A stretch of DNA of 20,069 nt from Clostridium sp. CAG:411 (GTDB lineage: Bacteria > Bacillota > Clostridia > Lachnospirales > Lachnospiraceae), in NCBI GenBank assembly GCA_000437275.1, contig FR899706.1, positions 19,858-39,926 on the forward strand, in the 5' to 3' direction. The first letter of the stretch is position 1. Every line of letters begins with the position of its first letter. The position numbers and the translations under genes are program-made. The notes under the pieces are model-generated. The model ran no database searches, was not told the DNA's origin, and worked only from the letters and a program-made list of their open reading frames with translations. Of the stretch, positions 14,591 through 20,069 are shown piece by piece.

Positions 14591-16930
14591 CTACATATCT
14601 TTATAAAATTCCAACGTTTTCTTCATTTCTGGAGTTAATGCAATATTCTTTGTCTCCAATGTACGATATCGCAAATCTAAATCCTTTAATTTCTTTTGAC
14701 GTTCGCGATTAAACTTAGCCATCGCTTCTTCATATAAAGGTTGTAACTGCAATTTTTCTCGAATTGGTTTTACAAATGGACAATAACTTGCAAGTATTTC
14801 TCTGGCAACTTTATTCAAACGCATAGAACCTTTACACTCATTTTTTACCCAAAGCACATAGTCAAGTACAAATACCTCTCTTGTATTTCCACGGCCTTTT
14901 TGAATCTGCATTTTAAGCTTTTCTTTTCTTTCCTCTGATAACGCACGATTTCTCTTGTAGAACTGAATATAATCCACATATTCAGACGTGAGTGATTTGT
15001 ACTTTACATCATTCCAAGTTGTACCCTGAATAGTTCTACAAAGTTCCCAACGGAAACGTCCGCATACTCGAACAAAAATATCCTCCATATCATTTTCAGC
15101 AAAAATTGGGAAAATAAATCGTCCATGAGACGCTCTTTTTCTTCCTTCAATTTCCTGCCACATAGAACCATTGGAACCGTAAGTTGGCAACAGGATAATA
15201 TCTGGGAAAATTTCCTCCTGAATATATTCCTTTTCAATGCCATTTTCGGGATCGTTCTGCATACCTTCTCGATAAAAGACTGAGTAATCAACAGCTACAA
15301 TCTTTTTGATAATATCATTTACCTTATTTGTTGTCATCAAACTTTGATCCAAGTGTCCCATAAAGCTGTCACGGTACAAAATCGGCACAAAAATACTAAT
15401 CTGACCACTTACAATCTTACTATTATAACGGAACATATTTTTAATCTCATAAGAAAACTTCTTCATAAGATTTTTCTGCGCTTCCTTCATCTCATCTTCC
15501 GTAATTTGTCCACTCTTCTTCATATCACGAAGTGTTTCATTGTAATCCATATCGAACTCACTCTTAGAAGGTTCCTTTTTCCCTTCTAATACAGCACTGA
15601 GCCATTGTTTACTATTGTAAACTTTACATGGACCCTGTTCATTGTTCTGATCTTCCAAACAATATAATTCAATCAATTGTTCTTTGCTAAGCAATCTTTC
15701 ATCCACAAATCCATACAACAAAAATAAATCAATGATACGATCCTTTGACTTCTCCTTATAATCCCGAAGAAATACCGCTTCATATAATTCATAATAGCCA
15801 TTGGTTAATGTTCTTCGTATCTTTCTGGCATCATCCTCCGTACTGGTCTTATCCTTCATATTCATAAAGGCAAGCACACTCTGTTGAAATTCTGCACATT
15901 TTTCCTCTGGAAGTTGCGAATATGTCAGTAATTTTGACAAAGAACCATTCAATTCCTTCTCGATTGTCTCCGTATCTACCCCAGCGTAACGTACTGCTGT
16001 TTCCGCACTGACTTCATCCTCCTGCACTTCTGCATCTCCAGAATCCTCCAAAAGAAGTGCATAAATCTGTTCCATTTTTTCTTTATCAATAAATAGTTTC
16101 TTTCCTGTTTTAGTCACAAGGAAATTTTCTACCTCATTGGTCTTTTCTTTAACGGCATTCACCAATTTCATGACTTGTCCAATGTCCAGTTTCACTTTCT
16201 TCATATCTAATGCCATTTGTGCTGCCACATTAAACAGACATTCATTATCCGAACTGGAAATTCCTTGAAATAACTCCTGCACATAACTTGCCAAAATCTC
16301 ACAATATTCCTGAATGCTGCTAATCACCTGAAGCTGCTCCTCCAAGTGATGTACTGCAATGGTACTTCCATGTGCATAGTATTTCTTCTGTATATCCATC
16401 GGTAAGGTAGCACACTCTACATAATATTGTGCGCCACTAATATCCATCTCTTCCTCCAATTCTCTCATATTTTCAATTGCAGGTATTTTGGTAATCGCCA
16501 TACTATTCTTTTTTCCGATTTCCTGATACAACTCATAACTGGATTCCATAAAGCTTTTTAAGGTAGCTGCCCCTTTATGTAATACATTATAAACCTTATA
16601 AAGTTCTACAATCTGACGGCTGAGTGCTGTCACTACCGTTCCTCTGTAATCGGTTCGATTTTCCAAAAGCATCTCCAAATCTTCTAAATTTTTCACTGCA
16701 ATCGGAAAAATCTGCACATCTTCTGCCACATAATAACTGGCACCATATTTTCCCTCTAATAAATCACTTACTCCCAAAAAACTGCCTGGTCCGCATACAA
16801 TCTTCGTCCCCGTATTATAAACCAGAACACGCCCCTTCACCAGTAGACTCACGCTCTCTACTGTTGCATTTTGCATATACAGTACCGTTCCCTTTGGTAC
16901 CTGATTTACCGTATTCATCGATAATCCCAT
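14591..16930 (-). CDS. large cytoplasmic protein with N-terminal cyclic-nucleotide-binding-like domain
   Basis: 779 residues from the ATG at 16930 (GGGG 9 nt upstream; an in-frame TTG two codons earlier is too close). Residues about 8-95 resemble a cNMP-binding beta-barrel: PKGTVLYMQNATVESVSLLV, KGRVLVYNTG and GPGSFLGVSDLLEGKYGASY. The phosphate-binding cassette lacks the usual arginine (KYGAS where PRxAT/S is typical), so cAMP or cGMP binding is doubtful. There is no helix-turn-helix, so it is not a Crp-type regulator. The remaining 680 residues are mostly helical and not assigned to a family. They contain conserved-looking blocks such as LLPTYGSNGSMWQEIEGRKR, RFIFPIFAENDMEDIFVR and GRFRWELCRTIQGTTWND. 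No signal peptide or membrane helix. It has its own promoter after the SRP RNA gene. Role unknown. Confidence 0.8.
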   Translation of the reverse strand: MGLSMNTVNQVPKGTVLYMQNATVESVSLLVKGRVLVYNTGTKIVCGPGSFLGVSDLLEGKYGASYYVAEDVQIFPIAVKNLEDLEMLLENRTDYRGTVVTALSRQIVELYKVYNVLHKGAATLKSFMESSYELYQEIGKKNSMAITKIPAIENMRELEEEMDISGAQYYVECATLPMDIQKKYYAHGSTIAVHHLEEQLQVISSIQEYCEILASYVQELFQGISSSDNECLFNVAAQMALDMKKVKLDIGQVMKLVNAVKEKTNEVENFLVTKTGKKLFIDKEKMEQIYALLLEDSGDAEVQEDEVSAETAVRYAGVDTETIEKELNGSLSKLLTYSQLPEEKCAEFQQSVLAFMNMKDKTSTEDDARKIRRTLTNGYYELYEAVFLRDYKEKSKDRIIDLFLLYGFVDERLLSKEQLIELYCLEDQNNEQGPCKVYNSKQWLSAVLEGKKEPSKSEFDMDYNETLRDMKKSGQITEDEMKEAQKNLMKKFSYEIKNMFRYNSKIVSGQISIFVPILYRDSFMGHLDQSLMTTNKVNDIIKKIVAVDYSVFYREGMQNDPENGIEKEYIQEEIFPDIILLPTYGSNGSMWQEIEGRKRASHGRFIFPIFAENDMEDIFVRVCGRFRWELCRTIQGTTWNDVKYKSLTSEYVDYIQFYKRNRALSEERKEKLKMQIQKGRGNTREVFVLDYVLWVKNECKGSMRLNKVAREILASYCPFVKPIREKLQLQPLYEEAMAKFNRERQKKLKDLDLRYRTLETKNIALTPEMKKTLEFYKDM

Positions 16931-16971
16931 ATTCAATTGCCCCTTTCTCGCCCCTAAATAAGTCTATTTCC

Positions 16972-17000
16972 ATTATACTACAATTGCAAAAAAACAGCAA
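16972..17000 (-). promoter_or_regulatory. promoter of the cNMP-domain protein gene
   Basis: TTGCTG (16995-17000), 17 bp, TATAAT (16972-16977). It begins directly downstream of the SRP RNA terminator hairpin, so the protein gene is transcribed separately from the RNA. Confidence 0.75.
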
Positions 17001-17007
17001 CGCAAAT

Positions 17008-17059
17008 AAAGGCTACTTGTTACAGTTCCTATATCTGTGACCTGTAACAAATAGCCTTT
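17008..17059 (-). terminator. terminator of the SRP RNA gene
   Basis: An 18-bp stem: AAAGGCTACTTGTTACAG (17008-17025) with CTGTAACAAATAGCCTTT (17042-17059). The one imperfect position is G-U in minus-strand RNA but C-A in plus-strand RNA, which points to use in the minus direction. The U-run after it is short (UUUAUUU). Confidence 0.75.
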
Positions 17060-17082
17060 TTCATTCATTTCTTAAAATTAAA

Positions 17083-17348
17083 TCCGTGCGCCCTAACCTC
17101 GAATATCTCTCATAAGCGTTACCTCTGCAGTTAACTCAATTCAGGCGACCTCACATCACATAAGAGTGCTTGCTTAGTGCTGCTTTGTTCCCAACCTGAC
17201 ACGGTTCACAAGTTCCTATTGCGTAAGACCCAAACGTCAACGCCACTTACAGAGGGCAGCCCTACAAGAAAATATCCTCAGAAAGAACAACACCCCTACT
17301 GTAGCGGATTGTAGGTACAGGGCACCGCTAACTCCCCGGCTGCACGGA
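17083..17348 (-). ncRNA. ffs: signal recognition particle RNA, large bacterial type (scRNA)
   Basis: About 266 nt. The ends pair (CCGTGC at the 5' end with GCACGG at the 3' end). The 5' Alu part has the signature GGGGAG-TTAGCGGTGCCCTGTACC (in two pieces here) and AATCCGCTACAG, closely resembling the Bacillus scRNA. The S domain reads GTCAGG, then TTG-GGAA-CAA, then AGCAGC: a GGAA tetraloop (17188-17191) and the CAGG/AGCAGC symmetric loop that binds Ffh. It therefore works in co-translational membrane targeting with Ffh and FtsY. The loop is closed by G-C rather than the more usual C-G. Ends are set by the terminal helix and may be off by a few nt. Confidence 0.95.
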
Positions 17349-17370
17349 AACTTTTTGACATTTTCAAGTA

Positions 17371-17459
17371 GGTGAAAACTCACCCTTTTCTAACATTATA
17401 CACCTATCCTTTTGGATAGGATACCATGAAAGTATAACAATTTCCATCGCTTCTGTCAA
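17371..17459 (-). promoter_or_regulatory. SRP RNA promoter and hairpin-containing precursor leader
   Basis: A consensus promoter, TTGACA (17454-17459), 17 bp, TATACT (17431-17436), starts transcription near 17424, about 75 nt before the mature RNA. The leader holds two perfect hairpins: CCTATCC-TTTT-GGATAGG (17403-17420) and GGTGA-AAAC-TCACC (17371-17384). Bacillus scRNA is also made as a precursor and trimmed, with RNase III involved, so these may be processing signals (inference). Confidence 0.75.
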
Positions 17460-17530
17460 GAAAAACCCTTTGACAAAAAAACAAAAAGATAGCAATCGGG
17501 CAGGTGACATTTTTACTCATTTGAGTTAGT

Positions 17531-18883
17531 TTATGCGGTTTCAGACTTTTTACTACGGGTATCCTGACATTGTGCATATAATCTATGTGCTACAACCGCC
17601 GTTATAAATTCTGTAATCCAAAACGCACTCCATACTCCCGATGGACCAAAACTTCTACTAAGTATAAATGCAACAGGAAGCATTATAAGCAAATATCGCA
17701 TAAGAGAAATTACAAGCGACCTTACACCTTTTCCCAGTCCTTCCAAGGCTCCGGAAGCGGTTACGGATACAGAAGATACCACAAAGCCAAGACTAATCAT
17801 TCGTAACGCATTTTGTCCGATTTTAATGGTCTGTGCATTATTGGTAAATAATCCAATGAGCTTATCTGGCACAGACATACAAAGTAATGTTCCGACTACC
17901 ATAACCCCTGCAATAATTCTAAGGGCTGTCTTATAGATTTGATTGACCCTTTTCTTTTCTCCTGCGCCATAATTATAGGCAAGCAATGGCCGCATTCCCT
18001 GTACTACGCCATTTGCAGTCAGATATAGGAATGTTTGTAATTTGAAATACGCTCCCAACACCAAAACATAAGCCGACGAATATACTGCTAAAATGCCATT
18101 TAACACAGATATTTGCAAGGAAGGCAATGCCATATTAAGCGTTGCAGGAACACCGATTGCATACATCCTTTTTAAAATATTAGCACGAAATTTTACATAA
18201 CAAATATTTATCCGAACAGAAATCGGTTTGACAAAATAAATAATGATATATCCCGCTAATGTAACCATTTCTCCAACACCCGTTGCAATTGCCGCACCTT
18301 CTATCCCCATCTTCGGGAAAACGCCAATTCCAAATATAAGCAATGGGTCCAATACCACATTTGCAATACATCCAATTATCATACAAAACATGGATGTACG
18401 CATTCTTCCAACTGACTGAAATATTTTTTCAAGACTAATGGATATGGAAACAGGGATAGCAAATAGAAAAACAATATTGGAATACTGAAGTCCCAAGTCA
18501 ATAATAGTTGCATCCTTTGTAAACATTTTTAAAAATGCAGGCATAACCAAAATACAACCGATCGTAAGCAACAATCCATGAAAAATATTGCAAACCACTC
18601 CCACCGAGGCGGAAATATTTGCTTCTTTTTCTCTTTTTGCCCCTAAAAAATAGGCAATCATAGCATTGATGCCAATTCCAAATCCAACGGTTGTAGCCAT
18701 CATTAAATTTTGTATCGGATAAACTAACGATAGTGCAGTCATGGCATCGTCACTAATTTTAGCCACAAAAAAGCTATCTACAATATTATACAATGCATTC
18801 ACCAGCATGGATATTGTCATAGGCAATGCCATAGAAATGACCAAAGGCAATACAGGTCTTGTTCTCATAAATTCCTGATTCAC
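17531..18883 (-). CDS. MATE family efflux transporter
   Basis: 450 residues with about 12 hydrophobic helices in two similar halves, as in multidrug/toxin extrusion (MATE) proteins. The start region RPVLPLVISMALPMTISMLV, NALYNIVDSFFVAKI and the second-half segments LLAYNYGAGEKKRVNQIY and RMISLGFVVSS are typical of the DinF/NorM-like clostridial branch. It would export cationic drugs or metabolites using Na+ or H+; substrates cannot be told. The start is GTG with AAGGAGG 8 nt upstream. A 150-nt leader with terminator-like hairpins lies between its promoter and the gene, so expression may be controlled by attenuation. No convincing terminator follows it before the SRP promoter. Confidence 0.93.
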   Translation of the reverse strand: MNQEFMRTRPVLPLVISMALPMTISMLVNALYNIVDSFFVAKISDDAMTALSLVYPIQNLMMATTVGFGIGINAMIAYFLGAKREKEANISASVGVVCNIFHGLLLTIGCILVMPAFLKMFTKDATIIDLGLQYSNIVFLFAIPVSISISLEKIFQSVGRMRTSMFCMIIGCIANVVLDPLLIFGIGVFPKMGIEGAAIATGVGEMVTLAGYIIIYFVKPISVRINICYVKFRANILKRMYAIGVPATLNMALPSLQISVLNGILAVYSSAYVLVLGAYFKLQTFLYLTANGVVQGMRPLLAYNYGAGEKKRVNQIYKTALRIIAGVMVVGTLLCMSVPDKLIGLFTNNAQTIKIGQNALRMISLGFVVSSVSVTASGALEGLGKGVRSLVISLMRYLLIMLPVAFILSRSFGPSGVWSAFWITEFITAVVAHRLYAQCQDTRSKKSETA

Positions 18884-18938
18884 GATGTGTTCCTCCTTAA
18901 TTCTTTTTTACACAATAACATGAGGTTTCTGATTGCAC

Positions 18939-18977
18939 AAAAAATGCCACGTAGCTAACAACGATTAACTACGTGGC
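18939..18977 (-). terminator. intrinsic terminator inside the MATE leader
   Basis: GCCACGTAG (18946-18954) pairs perfectly with CTACGTGGC (18969-18977); in minus-strand RNA the stem is followed by AUUUUUU. It lies between the only good promoter and the MATE start, 56 nt before the GTG, so it must be read through for expression. Confidence 0.8.
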
Positions 18978-19023
18978 GAAAAATAGAGCCTCTATGCTCT
19001 AGAAAAATCCACTCCATCCTCAT
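18955..19023 (-). CDS. possible 22-residue leader peptide of the MATE gene
   Basis: ATG (19021-19023) to TAG (18955-18957) encodes MRMEWIFLEHRG then SIFRHVVNRC. The stop falls in the loop of the terminator hairpin, so a ribosome reaching it would cover the 5' arm. No Shine-Dalgarno site is seen and the first ATG is only about 8 nt from the expected transcript start, so translation would be near-leaderless. It may be chance. Confidence 0.35.
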   Translation of the reverse strand: MRMEWIFLEHRGSIFRHVVNRC

Positions 19024-19037
19024 GGTTTTGGATTTTT
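18979..19037 (-). promoter_or_regulatory. two further terminator-like hairpins in the MATE leader
   Basis: Hairpin A: AAAAATCCA (19003-19011) with TGGATTTTT (19029-19037), plus inner CCAT/ATGG around a four-base loop, followed by U's on the minus strand. Hairpin B: TAGAGC (18984-18989) with GCTCTA (18996-19001), followed by UUUU. Hairpin A abuts the MATE -10, so it could instead end the hydrolase transcript. B may be part of an attenuator. Confidence 0.5.
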
Positions 19038-19066
19038 ATTATACCAGTGGCATGCTTTTCTGTCAA
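19038..19066 (-). promoter_or_regulatory. promoter of the MATE gene
   Basis: TTGACA (19061-19066), 17 bp, TATAAT (19038-19043): both hexamers perfect. Start expected near 19031, leaving a leader of about 150 nt before the GTG. Confidence 0.85.
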
Positions 19067-19095
19067 TGTTTTATATAAACTCCATTTCTTCACAA

Positions 19096-19929
19096 TTATA
19101 AACCTTCAATCCATAAGAAAAATTTGTCCAATCCTAAATTTTCTTTTCTTGTCTCTAAAAACATTCCTGCTGTATACCAAGAATGAGTATTCTTCTTGTC
19201 TGCAACAGAATATAATTCACATTCATTTCCTAAATGCTTTGCTTTTTCATATAGTTTTTCTGCACAAGAATATTCTATCAAGCCATCATGCTTACTCTGA
19301 ATCAATAGCATTGGTATATGGTTTTTCTCCATGAGAAAACATGGTTCTCCAAGTTTTCTGTCATATCCTTTCTTAAACAATTGACTCAATAATAATTTTA
19401 CTGACAAAGACATATTTCCTGAAAAACTGTATGGACCACCAACACCTATAAAACCAATGATATTTGACACATCTACATTCAATACTTTCTGCCATCTTTG
19501 GCTATAACAAAGAATGGATGATAAATGTGCCCCTGCCGACGGACCAGACACAATAATCTTAGAAGTATCGATTCCTTTTTTATTCAAAAAATCTACAGCT
19601 TCACAATACCCTTTACATATATCTTCAATTTGACATGGATATTTGTTTTTAGGAGACAATCTATACCCAAGAGAAACAAACCGATATCCTTCTTGTACTA
19701 TACACTGCCCAACAAAATCAAAAAACTCCGGTGAACCTGCATTCCACCCTCCGCCATGCACCCAAACTATTACTTTATCAGAATCCACATTTAAAGGTTC
19801 GTAATATAAAAAATATTGTTCCTTATCATTTCCAAAAGGTATTTTTTCTGAATCTATTACCTTTTTTACTTTAAACATTCTTTTGTATAATCCAAAATAA
19901 CTTAAGTTTTCACGCAAACAATCGTACAT
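19096..19929 (-). CDS. alpha/beta hydrolase, BD-FAE/HSL-like esterase
   Basis: 277 residues, a cytoplasmic esterase-type hydrolase. The oxyanion motif HGGGWNAGS (58-66) is followed by the nucleophile elbow GPSAG (S131), catalytic aspartate in KHDGLIE (D215) and histidine in THSWY (H249), so the triad is complete. The order and spacing fit the BD-FAE/hormone-sensitive-lipase-like branch of the fold, which cleaves short acyl or carboxyl esters; the physiological substrate is unknown. No signal peptide. AGGAG lies about 8 nt before the ATG. The MATE promoter begins 30 nt after its stop. A perfect inverted repeat lies upstream. Confidence 0.9.
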   Translation of the reverse strand: MYDCLRENLSYFGLYKRMFKVKKVIDSEKIPFGNDKEQYFLYYEPLNVDSDKVIVWVHGGGWNAGSPEFFDFVGQCIVQEGYRFVSLGYRLSPKNKYPCQIEDICKGYCEAVDFLNKKGIDTSKIIVSGPSAGAHLSSILCYSQRWQKVLNVDVSNIIGFIGVGGPYSFSGNMSLSVKLLLSQLFKKGYDRKLGEPCFLMEKNHIPMLLIQSKHDGLIEYSCAEKLYEKAKHLGNECELYSVADKKNTHSWYTAGMFLETRKENLGLDKFFLWIEGL

Positions 19930-19975
19930 ATGACAATCTCCTGTGTTCCTTGAATTAACAGCCTCCCCTTAGTTC

Positions 19976-20006
19976 AAAATAACTATATCATAACAGAAGT
20001 TATTTT
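19976..20006 (-). promoter_or_regulatory. inverted repeat upstream of the hydrolase gene (operator or weak terminator)
   Basis: AAAATAACT (19976-19984) and AGTTATTTT (19998-20006) form a perfect 9-13-9 inverted repeat. It overlaps a -10-like TATAGT (19982-19987) whose -35 is poor. As RNA it would be an A/U-rich hairpin ending in UUUU, so a weak terminator for an upstream gene is the alternative. Confidence 0.45.
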
Positions 20007-20016
20007 GCACTAAGAA

Positions 20017-20069
20017 TTAAAGAGTGGTTTGTGTCAAGTAATCAATAGCACTTTTTACAATATTTTCTC
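20017..20069 (-). CDS. possible C-terminus of an upstream gene (partial)
   Basis: One minus-strand frame entering from the right edge reads ENIVKSAIDYLTQTTL then TAA, which looks like an amphipathic C-terminal helix. With 16 residues no family can be named. The other two frames stop within a few codons. If it is real, the TTGACA at 20032-20037 is coding and not a promoter. Confidence 0.35.
   Translation of the reverse strand, partial: ENIVKSAIDYLTQTTL

Noticed and set aside
17083..17348. tmRNA or 6S RNA as identity of the structured RNA
   Set aside because: The GGAA tetraloop with CAGG/AGCAGC and the GCGGTGCCCTGTACC Alu signature are specific to SRP RNA; no tRNA-like ends or tag ORF are present.
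17395..17400. TATAAT as the main SRP RNA promoter
   Set aside because: No -35 at proper distance; the TTGACA-17-TATACT promoter upstream is far better.
20032..20037. TTGACA as -35 of the hydrolase promoter
   Set aside because: The hexamer 17 bp downstream is CTTAGT, a poor -10, and the site may lie in the coding end of another gene.

Overview
The window is about 20 kb of AT-rich chromosome from a Gram-positive anaerobe, most likely a clostridium of the Lachnospiraceae type. Evidence for this is the strong AGGAGG ribosome binding sites, consensus sigma-A promoters, a long Bacillus/Clostridium-type SRP RNA with an Alu domain, a family II pyrophosphatase of the CBS-DRTGG type and a BspA-like leucine-rich-repeat remnant. 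The genus is inference. No integrase, transposase, CRISPR array, tRNA or rRNA is visible.

Layout. (1) 1-2570, minus strand: an FMN-binding flavin reductase-like protein followed after 44 nt by an OLD-family ATPase/TOPRIM protein; the start of a further minus-strand gene may lie at the left edge. (2) 2730-3120, plus: a lone SbsA-type Ig-like domain with its own promoter, facing a shared terminator. (3) 3259-7940, minus: a regulated Mn-dependent pyrophosphatase with its own promoter, and upstream of it a 916-residue protein made of TPR-like helices, a long acidic repeat linker and what looks like a decayed SpoVK/CbbX-type AAA+ domain. (4) 8023-8810, plus: a two-helix membrane protein behind an approximately 140-nt structured leader. 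(5) 14140-8842, minus: a secreted Amidase_6-type protein, two tandem paralogous membrane-anchored proteins, and a MacB-like ABC ATPase with an 8-helix FtsX-type permease. These probably form one unit: gaps are short, and the ATPase and permease overlap as ATGA. (6) 14160-14540: a mostly empty stretch with an LRR remnant, a plus-strand promoter and a strong bidirectional hairpin. (7) 17000-14591, minus: a 779-residue cytoplasmic protein with an N-terminal cyclic-nucleotide-binding-like domain, transcribed from its own promoter just after the SRP RNA terminator. (8) 17470-17000, minus: the SRP RNA gene with promoter and hairpin-containing precursor leader. (9) 19066-17531, minus: a MATE exporter whose leader holds terminator-like hairpins and a 22-codon ORF, an attenuation-like layout. 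(10) 20069-19096, minus: an alpha/beta hydrolase and perhaps the tail of another gene.

Most genes are ordinary Firmicute chromosomal genes. The parts most worth following are the MATE leader, the pseudo-AAA+ protein, the amidase/paralog/ABC cassette and the divergent cNMP-domain protein. Functions given for these are inference from sequence, and several start codons were chosen by ribosome binding site rather than by longest frame.
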